Both the position numbers and the translations under genes were made by a program. This document shows positions 23,215-38,200 of a stretch of 64,000 nt of DNA, piece after piece. The notes beneath the pieces are model-generated. The model saw nothing but the letters and a program-made list of their open reading frames with translations. It was not told where the DNA came from and made no database searches. The stretch lies in contig CAMQGK010000399.1 in the NCBI GenBank assembly GCA_947000775.1, positions 3,464,501 to 3,528,500 of the forward strand, given 5' to 3'. The number at the start of each line of letters is the position of its first letter. Positions within the stretch are counted from its first letter, which is position 1. This DNA is from Pterois miles (Eukaryota; Chordata; Actinopteri; Perciformes; Scorpaenidae).

Positions 23215-26200
23215 GTGAGTCGGTCAGAGGGGAGGCATTTGTAGTCAGAAATACAGTTATTGTTTTGGATCGTTAATAAAATGACACATTTGGGTGAAAA
23301 CTGGGAAATGTGGGAATTTTACTGCCACAAACCATATATATATTTTTTAAATATCTAATTGATACTGTAGTCTACAAAATGGCTTTTTTTTTTTTTTTTT
23401 TTTTTTACCAAAATAGAGCCTACAGTAATGCCCTATATTATTTGTCACATATCGCTTGAACATAAATAGAGAGAGAGAGAGAGAAAGAAATTCCCACATG
23501 CAGAAATGCATACCTGCCTGTTTGTCAAAAAAAAAAAAAAAAAAAAAATGTGACTGTCTCATTGGTACATGTCAAATTCAAGAAGTTATGTTACCAGGTC
23601 CTGAATACTATATTTTATGAAAGATATGGCTTTTTTTGTGTATGCAAACTTTTCAATCACTATGCAAGAGGGAGGCTCTTTAATCCAAAGGTTCAAAGAT
23701 GGACATCAAACACTTTTCAGTGTCTAGCAATAAGATGCTTTATTTGTATTAGGCAAAGATTGATCAACTTGAGTTCATGAGTTCCTGTCTGTTCTTTGAC
23801 TAAATAATTAACATATTTAACTACATGACATAGTGCCCTGCGATGGACTGGCGACCTGTCCAGGGTGAACCCCGCCTTCGCCCTATGCCAGCTGGGATCG
23901 GCTCCAGCCCCCCCCGCGACCCCTAACGGGATAAGTGGTTGACGATGAATGAATGAATGAACTCCATGATATAAACTTTATGACATTTGAATAAACATAT
24001 TCATGTCAAACATTTTAGAAAAGAAAACTGTACAAATAACACTTTAAATTTACATCCTCATATGTAAAAATCACAATTTAACACAGGAAGTAAACAAGAA
24101 TGAGATATAATGTATTATAGAAATACAGTGATTTTTTTTCTGTAGAATAGTCAATAATGTTTATATATATTGTTTGACATAATTAGCAAGTATAGTGGTA
24201 TTTTCAGGCTTTAATTAGTTTTTGGTTAAATGGAGAAAATTGAAGTGGTTTGTTTGAAATGTAGGTCACAGATGTGGGGTGGAAAAATAAATAAGTATAT
24301 CTCTCTCTAAACAGCCACTACCGTGGAGCTCATTAGGAGGGCAGCTTTTGGTACAAATGTTCAGCTTATTTTCTGTCCTCAGGTTCAGGAGGATGAGGAG
24401 ACACGGGTGAGTGGAGGAAAAGACGAGGACGACACTAAAGAGCAGGAGCTGTGGATTGGGGTGGTGCCTGTGGAGATGGACGACAGCAAAGCCTCCACCG
24501 GAAACCAGGAGTCCTTCGCCGATGCTATGGTCAATAAAGTAAGAAGTTCAATATACTGTTAATCTTTTATGAAGTTTGTTTGCACTCTTGTATGACTAAC
24601 TTAACGTTCATCCTCTCCGTTAAAGATGAAGAGAGCATTGGTCCTCGGAGCATCTGCGCTGATTATTTTGGCTCTCAACCAAAACACTGTCAGTGAGGTA
24701 AATCTCCACAAAGTCGGTCACCATCTCTTTTCTTTTTTTCCCATCATGTCCTAAATCCCTGTCATTTAAATGCTTGACGGGCTCTTTCAGTTGTTGTTTT
24801 GTGTGTGTATATGTGGTCATTGGTGCATTGTACTTGGGAAGTTGCACATCATTGTGAATTTCTCCACTGTGAGACTAATAAAGGAATATCTTATCTTATC
24901 GTAGCAAACAGAATTGAAGGTGCTCTGTCAGAGGACATCGTTTATATTGATTTTGGCTAGAAACATTTTTCGGACAAATGACAGAAAACTGCTTCAAAGT
25001 TGGAGCATTAAAGACACTTTGTCCAAGTAATATTTAAACCTAAATATCTATTTCTGTTGTAGATGGATCTTTCTCAGGTGCTGTCCAAGCCCATCATTGT
25101 GATTCAGACGTCTGAAAATGTCACCAAGCTGATAGGAGCTCTGCTCAGGTACACAACAGTTTATTTCCTACAGCCAACATAGAAACAGATGCATCCATTT
25201 GTACTTCTCCCTTGTTTCACTGATAAAAAGTAACAAAATACATTTTTTAATGAATCAGATACGCATGGATCATGGGCTTCCTCATAGCGTCTCAGCTTGT
25301 TAGTTATCTACACTAGTAATTCAACATTAACCAGTTTAAGGTAATATTTCAGCTCCAACTGTGGACTGAACTTCACTACTTTTTGAATTGTGTCCATATT
25401 AAGTTGAGACTTGTTTAGTTATTTGTTTCCATAATGGTGCTGTTGGTTGGGACGCAGTTGTCAGCTGTAACCGCTGCGTAAAAGCAGTGCAGAGTAGCAG
25501 CTGTGAGCTAGCCAGTGGTGCACCTCACATGCACTAAAAGGTAGGCATGGCCGGCCTGGCCATGTGAACAAAGCTAGTAGAAGCTTGGATTACAACACAC
25601 ACAAAGGGAGATAGACTTGGATATCGTCTAGAGCAACTTTAATCCATTAAAATAATAACTGTTGCCAGTATACAACTTGGTTTTATTTTATTTGTTGTGT
25701 GTCTTGATACTGCACATTGGCAACAAACATCACAGACTGAACTGGGTGTTAAAAGGTGGCTGAAAAATCAGCGTGTTGAGGAGGACAGCAACACCACTAA
25801 ATTCCTTCTTTTTTTTTGCATTAGTTTGTGGCTCTAATAAGATGTTTTCTATCATCAAGTGATAAAGAATCTTTATTTGCACTAAATGACCATTGTCTCT
25901 CTACAGGGGTCTACAAGCAACCGCAAAAATAACATACAAGACGATCCTGCAGGACAACCTGGTGAGCTCTTCGATCTATCAGCTGGCAGTGTGTTTCTGA
26001 GTTGTTAGCACCCTCCAGTGGTGAGTGAACAGGTGACAGGCTGAGTAACAGTGAGCACATGCTGCTGTGTGTTTGTGCAGGGAGCCACGCTCACGCTGTG
26101 GTCCAGCTGCGGCCGATCGAGAGGAGGTCGCTACGGAGAGTGGCAGGGGGTCATCTGCACGGGAGAGACGAACTCTCAGGTTCAGGTGGGGGAGCCGAAT

Positions 26201-29200
26201 GAACACATCATCAGCCATGTTGACATGTTTTCTTAAAGTTGCTGTGGGATTTATGCTGTGTTCAGACCAACAGCGAAGAAAAGTTCCTCTTTGCTTTACT
26301 TGCGAGAGTTGGACTGCTGGAGGGGAGAAGGAGCTTGTCTCCATAGAAGCCAACAACTTTTCTTTTTGCCATCAACTGTGGAAGAAATATCCACTGTTGC
26401 TGCTTTGTACATGTTGTTGAAGTCCCAAATGTGTCAGAAAATCAAACACTGTTGTGTCTGAGTTAATAACATCATCCGGCGGCGAGCTGTATTCACATAT
26501 GGTGCCATTACACTGTCTGTATTTAGCAGCATGTCGCTACTTTGGTGTATGAACCCAAAATAAAGAGATTGTACAGTGATGTAATTGCGTTAAACGGATC
26601 AAAAGGATGTTGAAACAACTACATAATACATATTTGTAAAAAAAATCTTGATTCACGCTTTGTCAGCAAAAAACTTTTAAAATGCTTGTTTTCTGAATGG
26701 AGTTTGGATCAATCAGTGCCAGGCTATGCTAACATTGTAGCTGCTCCATCAGTGCTCAATATAATGTCATCTAGGCATAAATACGGCAGAGATGCTGTTG
26801 TAAACGGATCAAAAGGATGCTAAAATAACAACAAAACGATGCAGATTTGTAAAAACTCTGCTTTAGCAATTCTGTCCGCAAGACAACACCCAACAACTTT
26901 TAAATTGCTTGTTTTCTGAATGGAGTTTGGATCGATCAGTGCCAGACCACCATAGACAGTCTTTGGTTTATAATCATACATTTATACACAGAGTTTGGTC
27001 TGGTCTCTGTACAGATATGATGTACTATCGTAATACTGGGTGACCACAGACGGCTACAATATTTTTTTCCTTATGCTGCAGGAAGAGTTGGCTTCGCTTT
27101 TGGTGTGAATGCACCATTAGGGACAGATTTTACACATAAAAGTCTGTATATAGGATTTTAGGAGAGCTACTGCAGACCACAGCATATATTTAAAAAATCT
27201 GTAGCTGCATGATGTCTGATAAATTTTTCCTAGATTCCACGTTGGTTGGGTCTGAAGACTACTTTCTATTTTGTGAAAATCCCTTTAGCTATAACCATCC
27301 CGTCATTGTACTCTGTGTTTATATTAACATATGAATATCATGTTCTAAAAATAGAAATATAAGTGTAAATGTAGCGCAACTGTAGTATTGCATCTGGTTT
27401 ATAATCATCAGCTCATTTTCCTCTTCTCAGTTACCCTGAAACATTCTTGCATTGTACTACAGACTGACATTTTGACTGATATTAAGGAATCAAATGATAA
27501 CGTACTGTTGTTCGTATCTTTGTGTCTGTAGAAGTACCTGCAGCAGCTGTGGGACACTGTCCTCCTGGTGGCTCTGATCCTCAGCACCGGGGTCATTGTT
27601 CAGGCCCACTGGCAGTACCAGGACCACCAGCTGAATGACGACTTGGAGGTAAAGTCTGTCTTTTACTGATATTATTATCATCACAGGTCATACTTTGGTT
27701 TTGCTTGTAGAAACATATCTTTACCATCTCTGTACTGCAGTCTTTTTTTTTTCTTCATGTTGGCCAATATACAGTATATATATTGAAAAATTGTCTTAAA
27801 GGTGCTAGATTTGTAATTCAGAGCATTAACACAGTCTGTGAAGGTTCTCATTCATCCAGGTCATATTCATTCTGGCAAAAATAGAATCGAAGGCAACTGG
27901 ACTTAGATTTGTCTTATCGAAGTGGCTTCATCAGTTCGAACGCTGCAGTCTGACTAGTCCCCACTAGTCTGACAAACAGTGGAGTAAGACCCAGGTTTTT
28001 AACCTCTGTGGAAGTGTCCGCCCCTTATTCTCCTAAGACAATAGTTCGTTAGTGGAGTTTCAGTGTGAGTCCCACTAGTGAACGACAGTCGTTAAGGATT
28101 CAATGGGGCCATTAACACAGGAAACACCTGTTTGCTATGTAGATGCGCTACGTCTCTGTAAATTGTAGTCCGTGCTTGCATATTAGTGCATGTGAGCGTG
28201 CCCCACTGGCTAACTAACTGCCGCCACTCTGCACTGCACTCATACAAGGATTACTGCTGATGACACCGTCCTGACCAGTGTTGTCCCCCCCACTACATTT
28301 AATAGATAACTTAAGTTACTTTGCAGATTCAGATGAATAAAAACAAATAAATTATGATGTATGTATGTATATGTTAAGATAAGATTTATTGATTATGGGC
28401 AGAAGCTCCATCACCACCTTCAGCATTAAAATGATGGACACATTAATGCATTAATAATTATAATCCAGGAATATAACATGTATTATTCTGAAATGGGCCA
28501 TTCTGCATATCAAGTACTTTTACTTTTGGTGCTTTAAGTCTAATTGATGCTAATACTTTTTACTTTTACTCACTTTGGACTGCAGGATTTTCAAATGCAA
28601 GAATATTTTTACTTTGTTTTATTGCTACGTGAGTCAACTTACTGCTGTTTTATCATTAGCATGTTTTATTGGCAAACAGCCTTTGGTCAAACACAAACAT
28701 TTATTTTACACCAAGATCCCATAGTTTCCACAGGTATTTTAGGTTTCACAACTTTTGTAACAGTGATGTACTTTTTCTTCAGTGAAGTGTTAGAGCAAGC
28801 AGTTTAGTTGTACAATGTGGACCCAATCTTTGTGTAAAAGTAAAGTGGATAATTAAGGGAACGCAAAATTGTTAGCCTCATAGCATAATTGCCTGTCATA
28901 TTTTAAAGTATATGACTTAGGTAATTCTGCAATGAGGCTAACAAAATAAATATTGAATATATCAAACCAGCTCATGCCTTTTGTAAGGAGAATTTGTTCT
29001 CTCCCTATTTAGATGTAATGTGATGTTCTTCTGTGTGGTATTCTTCAGCTCTTTCCTAAACAGGATGTCCTGAAGAGAATGTCGTCCCTAAAGACCAAAA
29101 CATATCGTCAGCCCAAACTGTGGTGTGATCCATCCCAGCCAGTGGAGACGGACAACTGTGCAGTCTGTCTGGAGCCGTTCAACAACAACCAGGTAAGACC

Positions 29201-32200
29201 CAGACTACTTAAATACTGTCCGATGTAGTCTTGGCTGTAAGGTTTCTCTGGTTGAATTCAGGCAGGCAAGGGGAGAAGTGGTAATATCGTGAAAATTTCT
29301 CATACATCTGTATATCCTACCGCTGGTCTGGTTTCCCTGCATTTTGCCATATTTTAAGATGTAAAAAAAAGGCATACAGTCATACGCAGGACAGGTGATT
29401 CTGTAGTGATACACGATTTAAAATGTTGCTGTGACTTGTGTTATTTCAGTGTCTACGGGTGCTGCCGTGTTTTCATGAGTACCACAGAGAGTGTGTTGAC
29501 CCCTGGCTGCTGCTACATCACACCTGTCCTCTGTGCAAACGCAGCATCCTTGGTGAGTTCAGTTACACGGCACTATATATTGATGTTTGACTGATGCAGG
29601 TTTTTAAAGAGTAAATTAAGAACTTGCATGCCTTAAATATCTGTTTACATGTGATAGTTTGTCTGCTCCACCACTTATTAGACCTGCTGTCAATGAGAAG
29701 AACAGCAAAGACGAAGTGCAATTTCACCTACAACAGCAACCATAACTGCTGTCATGAAACACAGATGTTGTTGTTTAAGGCGTCCATGCCATTAATTCAT
29801 GACATGCACTTGTAATGTTTGATATGACTTTTTTTTTAAGACAGCGTTGATGGCATTGTTTATTACATACTATGACATTTTGAAAGCTTTTGATATATGA
29901 CATATGTCTTAATAGCATTTTTCATGAAAAAAATGTCACAGCATATTATGTCAGGAAAAAAATCATAGTGTACTATGCCATAAAATATCATGAAAAAATA
30001 GTATCTTATAATATGCTGACAAATGTTACTGAAAGGTCATGGTATAATATAACAAAATAATAAAAATAATATAATATTTTAAAAACAAAAGGCAATATAC
30101 TATGCCAAAAACATGTCGGAAAAAGTTTTATTACAATATACTGAAAAATTTTGGGAAAAAGTCATAGTCAAAAGGATTAAAAAGTCAATTTTCATGAAAA
30201 GTCATAATATAGTATGTCGAAAAAATGTCATGAAAAGTCAGTATAGCATGTCAAATTTTCATGGAAAAATATCATAATTGCATGTTGAAAAAATTGTCAT
30301 GAAAAAAGTTATAGTATGTCATTAAATTTCTGAGAAACAAAAGTAATGTTACAGTATGTCGTTAAATTTGATGAAAAAAGTCATATGTCAAAAATTTTCA
30401 TGAAAAAGTCAGTCATAGTATGTAGTATGTAGTCATAGTATGAAAAAAAATTGTCATGAGACTTTGTAGTATAGTATGTTATTAAATATAATAAAAAACA
30501 GTGATAGTATAGCATGTCCAAAATTTTAATGAAAAAAACTGTACAATGTCGAAAAAAAAATGTCATGAGAGACATCATAGTATAACATGTTGCTAAATTT
30601 GGTGACAAAAAATCATAGTATATCATTTAAAAAATATTAATGAAAAAAGTCATGGTATAGCATGTCGAAACTCTTCATGAAAAAAAGTTATAATATGGTA
30701 TGTCGAAAAAATTTTCATAAGAGACGTCGTAATATAGTATAGTATTCAATATGATGAAGAAAAGGGATAGTTTAGCATATCCTAAATTTTCATGAAAAAA
30801 GTCAGTCATAGTATGTCGAAAAAACTCATGAGACTTCGCAGTATATTATGTTATTCAATATGATGAAAAAACGATAGTTTAGCATGTCAAAATTTTTTTA
30901 CTAATAAAAGTCAGTATAGCATGTCAAAAATTGTCATGAAAAAAAGTCAAAATCATAGTATGTCGAAAAAACTCGAGAGAATTCGCATATGTTATTCATT
31001 ATGATGAAAAAAGGGATAGTTTAGCATGTCAAAAAAGGATAGTTTAGCATGTCAAAAAAAATTTATTACTAAAAGTCATAGTATAGCATGTCGAAAATTT
31101 TAACGAAAAGTCATAGTATAGCATGTTGTAAATTTTCATGAGAAAACGTGAAGTAAAAGTATAGTATGTTATTCAATATGATGAAAAACGGGATAGTTTA
31201 GCATGTCAAAAAATTTTATGACTAAAACTCATAGTATAGCATGTTCGAAATTTTCATGAAAAAAGTCATAGTATAGTATGTCGAAAATTTTCATGAAAAA
31301 ATGTCAAAATCATAGTATGTTGAAAAAACTGTCATGAGAGACTTCGCATTATAGTATGTTATTCAATATGATGAAAAAAAGGGATTGTATCGCATGTTCA
31401 AAATTTTCATAAAAAAAGTCATAGTATGTCGAAGATTTTCATGAAAAAATGTCAAAATAGTATGTCGAAAAAACTGTCATGAGAAACTTCACAGTATAGT
31501 ATGTTATTCAACATGATGAAAAACGGGATAGTTAAGCATGTTCAAAATTTTCATGAAAAAACAGCTATAGTATAGCATGTCGAAAATTTTCATAAAAAGT
31601 CATTGTATAGTATGTCGAAAATTTTCATGAAAAAATGTCAAAATCATAGTATGTTGAAAAAACTGTCATGAGAGACTTCGCAGTATAGTATGTTATTCAA
31701 TATGATGAAAAAAAGGGATTGTATCGCATGTTCAAAATTTTGATAAAAAAGTCATAGTATAGTATGTCGAAAATTTTCATGAAAAAAATGTCAAAATAGT
31801 ATGTCGAAAAAACTGTCATGAGAAACTTCGCAGTATAGTATGTTATTTAATATGATGAAAAACGGGATAGTTTAGCATGTCAAAAAAAATTTAGGAATAA
31901 AAGTCATAGTATAGCATGTTAAAAATTTTCATGAAAAAAAGTCATAGTATAGTATGTCAAAAATTTTCACGAAAAAGTCAAAATCATAGTATGTCGAAAA
32001 AACTGTCTTGAGAGACTTGGCAGTATAGTATGTTATTAAATATGATGAAAAAGTGATAGTTTAGCATGTCAAAAAATTTCATGAAAAAAGTCATAGTATA
32101 GCATGTCGAAAATTTTCACGAAAAAGTCAAAATCATAGTATGTCGAAAAAACTATTATGAGAGATTTTGCATTATAGTATGTTATTCAATATGCTGAAAA

Positions 32201-35200
32201 AAGTGATTGTATAGCATGTTCAACATTTTCAGAAAAAAGTCATAGTATAGTATGTCGAAAATTTTCATGAAAAAATGTCAAAATCATAGTATGTCGAAAA
32301 AACTGTCATGAGAAACTTTGCAGTATAGTATGTTATTCAATATGATGAAAAACGGGATAGTTTAACATATCAAAAAATTTTATTCATAAGTCATAGTATA
32401 GCATGTTCAAAATTTTCATGAAAAAAAGTCATAGTATAGCATGTCGAAAATTTTCATGAAAAAACGTCAAAATCATAGTATGTCGAAAAAACTGTCAGGA
32501 GAGACTTCGCAGTATAGTATGTTATTCAATATGCTAAAAAACGGGATAGTTAAGCATTTCAAAAAAATTTATGTATAAAAGTCATAGTATAGCATGTTCA
32601 AAATTTTCATGAAAAAAGTCATTGTATAGCATGTCGAAAATTTTCACGAAAGTCAAAATAATAGTATGTCCAAAAAACTGTCATGAGAAACTTTGCAGTA
32701 TAGTATGTTATTCAACATGATGAAAAACGGAATAGTTTAGCATGTCAAAAAATTTTATGAATAAAAGGCATGTTCAAAATTTTCAGAAAAAAGTCATAGT
32801 ATAGTATGTCGAAAATTTTCATGAAAAAACGTCAAAATCATGGTATGTCGAAAAAGCTGTCATGAGAGACTTCGCAGTATAGTATGTTATTCAATATGCT
32901 AAAAAATGGGATAGTTAAGCATTTCAAAAAAATTTATGAATAAAAGTCATAGTATAGCATGTTCAAAATTTTCATGAAAAAAGTCATAGTATAGTATGTC
33001 GAAAATTTTCACGAAAGTCAAAATAATAGTATGTCGAAAAAACTGTCATGAGAAACTTTGCAGTATAGTATGTTATTCAATATGATGAAAAACGGGATAG
33101 TTTAACACATCAAAAAATTTTATGAATGAAAGTCATAGTATAGCATGTTCAAAATTTTCATGAAAAAAAGTCATAGTATAGCATGTCGAAAATTTTCATG
33201 AAAAAACGTCAAAATCATAGTATGTCGAAAAAACTGTTTTGAGAGACTTCGCAGTAAAGTATGTTATTCAATATGCTGAAAAACGGGATAGTTTAGCATA
33301 TCAAAAAAAATTTTGTAATAAAAGTCATAGTATAGCATGTTAAAAATTTTCATGAAAAAGTCATAGTATAGTATGTCGAAAATTTTCACGAAAAAGTCAA
33401 AATCATAGTATGTCGAAAAAACTGTCTTGAGAGACTTGGCAGTATAGTATGTTATTAAATATGATGAAAAAGTGATAGTTTAGCATGTCAAAAAATTTCA
33501 TGAAAAAAGTCATAGTATAGCATGTCGAAAATTTTCACGAAAAAGTCAAAATCATAGTATGTCGAAAAAACTATTATGAGAGACTTTGCATTATAGTATG
33601 TTATTCAATATGATGAAAAAAAGTGATTGTATAGCATGTTCAAAATTTTCAGAAAAAAGTCATAGTATAGTATGTCGAAAATTTTCATGAAAAAATGTCA
33701 AAATCATAGTATGTCGAAAAAACTGTCATGAGAAACTTTGCAGTATAGTATGTTATTCAATATGGTGAAAAACGGAATAGTTTAACATCAAAAAATTTTA
33801 TGAATAAAAGTCATAGTATAGCATGTCGAAAATTTTCATGAAAAAAAAGTCATAGTATATGTCGAAAATTTTCACGAAAAAGTCAAAATATAGGATGTCG
33901 AAAAAACTGTCATGAGAGACTTCGCAGTATAGTATGTTGTTCAATATGCTGAAAAACGGGATAGTTTAGCATGTCAAAAAAAATTATTAATAAAAGTCAT
34001 AGTATAGCATGTTAAAAATTTTAAGAAAAGTCATAGTATAGCATGTTGAAAATTTTCATGAGAAAACGTCAAAATCATAATATGTCGAAAAAACTGTCAT
34101 AAGAGAGTTCGCAGTATAGTATGTTATTCAATATGATGAAAAACGGGATAGTTTAGCATGTCAAAAAAAATGTATTAATAAAAGTCATAGTATAGCATGT
34201 CAAAAATTTTAACGAAAAGTCATAGTATAGCATGTTGAAAATTTTCATGAGAAAACGTCAAAATCATCGTATGTCGAAAAAACTGTCATAAGAGAGTTCG
34301 CAGTATAGTATGTTATTCAATATGATGAAAAACGGGATAGTTTAGCATGTCAAAAAATTTTATGAATAAAAGGCATGTTCAAAATTTTCAGAAAAAAAGT
34401 CATAGTATAGTATGTCGAAAATTTTCATGAAAAAACGTCAAAATCATGGTATGTCGAAAAAGCTGTCATGAGAGACTTCGCAGTATAGTATGTTATTCAA
34501 TATGCTAAAAAACGGGATAGTTAAGCATTTCAAAAAAAATTATGAATAAGTCATAGTATAGCATGTTCAAAATTTTCATGAAAAAAGTCATAGTATAGCA
34601 TGTCGAAAATTTTCACGAAAAGGTCAAAATCATAGTATGTCGAAAAAACTATTATGAGAGATTTTGCATTATAGTATGTTATTCAATATGCTGAAAAAAG
34701 TGATTGTATAGCATGTTCAAAATTTTCAGAAAAAAGTCAGTGTTGTATGTCGAAAATTTTCATGAAAAAATGTCAAAATCATAGTATGTCAAAAAAACTG
34801 TCATGAGAAACTTTGCAGTATAGTATGTTATTCAATATGATGAAAAACGGGATAGTTTAACATATCAAAAAATTTTATGAATAAAAGTCATAGTATAGCA
34901 TGTTCAAAATTTTCATGAAAAAAAGTCATAGTATAGCATGTCGAAAATTTTCATGAAAAAACGTCAAAATCATAGTATGTCGAAAAAACTGTCTTGAGAG
35001 ACTTCGCAGTATAGTATGTTATTCAATATGCTGAAAAACGGGATAGTTTAGCATGTCAAAAAAAATTTAGTAATAAAAGTCATAGTATAGCATGTTAAAA
35101 ATTTTCATGAAAAAAGTCATAGTATAGTATGTCGAAAATTTTCACGAAAAAGTCAAAATCATAGTATGTCGAAAAACTGTCATGAGAGACCTCGCAGTGT

Positions 35201-38200
35201 AGTATGTTATTCAATATGCTGAAAAACGGGATAGTTTAGCATGTCAAAAAATTTCATGAATAAATGTCATAGTATAGCATGTCGAAAATTTTCACGAAAA
35301 AGTCAAAATCATAGTATGTCGAAAAAACTGTTATGAGAGACTTTGCATTATGGTATGTTATTCAATATGATGAAAAAAAGTGATTGTATAGCATGTTCAA
35401 AATTTTCAGAAAAAAGTCATAGTATAGTATGTCGAAAATTTTCACGAAAAAATGTCAAAATCATAGTATGTCGAAAAAACTGTCATGAGAGATTTCGCAG
35501 TATAGTATGTTATTCAATATGCTGAAAAACGGGATAGTTTAGCATGTCAAAAAATTTTATGAATAAAAGTCATAGTATAGCATGTCGAAAATTTGCATGA
35601 AAAAAAGTCATAGTATAGCATGTCAAAAATTTTCAAGAAAAAAAGTCAAAATCATAGTATGTCCAAAAAATTGTTATGAGAGACTTTGCATTATAGTATG
35701 TTATTCAATATGATAAAAAAAAGTGATTGTATAGCATGTTCAAAATTTTCAGAAAAAAGTCATAGTATAGTATGTCGAAAATTTTCATGAGAAAACGTCA
35801 AAATCATTGTATGTCGATAAAACCGTCATTAGAGATTTCGCAGTATAGCATGTTATTCAATATGATGAAAAACGGGATAGTTTAGCATGTCAAAAAATTT
35901 TATGAAAAAAGTCATAGTATAGCATGTTCAAAATTTTCAGAAAAAAGTCATAGTATAGTACGTCGAAAATTTTCATGAAAAAACGTCAAAATCATAGTAT
36001 GTCGAAAAAGCTGTCATGAGAGACTTCGCAGTATAGTATGTTATTCAATATGCTAAAAAACGGGATAGTTAAGCATTTCAAAAAAATTTATGAATAAGTC
36101 ATAGTATAGCATGTTCAAAATTTTCATGAAAAAAAGTCATAGTATAGCATGTCGAAAATTTTCATGAAAAAACGTCAAAATAATAGTATGTCGAAAAAAC
36201 TGTCATGAGAAACTTTGCAGTATAGTATGTTATTCAATATGCTGAAAAACGGGATAGTTTAGCATGTCAAAAAAAATTTAGTAATAAAAGTCATAGTATA
36301 GCATGTTAAAAATTTTCATGAAAAAAGTCATAGTATAGTATGTCGAAAATTTTCACGAAAAAGTCAAAATCATAGTATGTCGAAAAAACTGTCATAAGAG
36401 AGTTCGCAGTATAGTATGTTATTCAATATGATGAAAAACGGGATAGTTTAGCATGTCAAAAAAAATTTATTAATAAAAGTCATAGTTTAGCATGTCAAAA
36501 AATTTTATGAATAAAAGGCATGTTCAAAATTTTCAGAAAAAAGTCATAGTATAGTATGTCGAAAATTTTCATGATAAAACGTCAAAATCATAGTTTGTCG
36601 AAAAAGCTGTCATGAGAAACTTTGCAGTATAGTATGTTATTCAACATGATGAAAAACGGGATAGTTTAGTATGTCAAAAAAGTTTATGAATAAAAGTCAT
36701 AGTATAGCATGTTCAAAATTTTCATGAAAAAAGTCATAGTATAGCATGTCGAAAATTTTCACGAAAAAGTCAAAATCATAGTATGTCGAAAAAACTATTA
36801 TGAGAGACTTTGCATTATGGTATGTTATTCAATATGATGAAAAAAAGTGATTGTATAGCATGTTCAAAATTTTCAGAATAAAGTCATAGTATAGTATGTC
36901 GAAAATTTTCATGAAAAAATGTCAAAATCATAGTATGTCGAAAAAACTGTCATGAGAAACTTTGCAGTATAGTATGTTACTCAATATGATGAAAAACGGG
37001 ATAGTTTAACATATCAAAAAATTTTATGAATAAAAGTCATAGTATAGCATGTTCAAAATTTTCATGAAAAAAAGTCATAGTATAGCATGTCGAAAATTTT
37101 CATGAAAAAACGTCAAAATCATAGTATGTCGAAAAAACTGTCTTGAGAGACTTCGCAGTATAGTATGTTATTCAATATGCTGAAAAACGGGATAGTTTAG
37201 CATGTCAAAAAAAATTTAGTAATAAAAGTCATAGTATAGCATGTTAAAAATTTTCATGAAAAAAGTCATAGTATAGTATGTCGAAAATTTTCACGAAAAA
37301 GTCAAAATCATAGTATGTCGAAAAAACTGTCATGAGAGACCTTGCAGTATAGTATGTTATTCAATATGCTGAAAAACGGGATAGTTTAGCATGTCAAAAA
37401 ATTTTATGAATAAAAGTCATAGTATAGCATGTCGAAAATTTGCATGAAAAAAGTCATAGTATAGCATGTCAAAAATTTTCAAGAAAAAAAGTCAAAATCA
37501 TAGTATGTCCAAAAAACTGTTATGAGAGACTTTGCATTATAGTATGTTATTCAATATGTTGAAAAAAAGTGATTGTATAGCATGTTCAAAATTTTCAGAA
37601 AAAAAGTCATAGTATAGTATGTCGAAAATTTTCATGAAAAAACGTCAAAATCATAGTATGTCGAAAAAACTGTCATGAGAGACTTCGCAGTATAGTATGT
37701 TAGTAAATGTGCTCAAAAACGGGATAGTTTAGCATTTCAAAAAAATTTTATGAATAAAAGTCATAGTATAGCAGGTTCAAATTTTTCATGAAAAAAAGTC
37801 ATAGTATAGCATGTCGAAAATTTTCACGAAAAAGTCAAAATAATAGTATGTCGAAAAAACTGTCATGAGAAACTTTGCAGTATAGTATGTTATTCAATAT
37901 GATGAAAAACGGGATAGTTTAACATATCAAAAAATTTTATGAATAAAAGTCATAGTATAGCATGTTCAAAATTTTCATGAAAAAAAGTCATAGTATAGCA
38001 TGTCGAAAATTTTCATGAAAAAACGTCAAAATCATAGTATGTCGAAAAAACTGTCTTGAGAGACTTCGCAGTATAGTATGTTATTCAATATGCTGAAAAA
38101 CGGGATAGTTTAGCATGTCAAAAAAATTTAGTAATAAGTCATAGTATAGCATGTTAAAAATTTTCATGAAAAAAGTCATAGTATAGCATGTCGAAAATTT

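Noticed and set aside
23013..23276. Overlapping Gly/Ala/Arg-rich frames in the rnf215 first exon
   Set aside because: By-products of high G+C content; the 22993 frame gives a signal peptide and splices correctly.
26067..26420. 117-codon plus-strand frame over rnf215 exon 6
   Set aside because: It is out of frame with the exon and runs into intron and a transposon; the 26081-26185 exon in the other frame fits the family.
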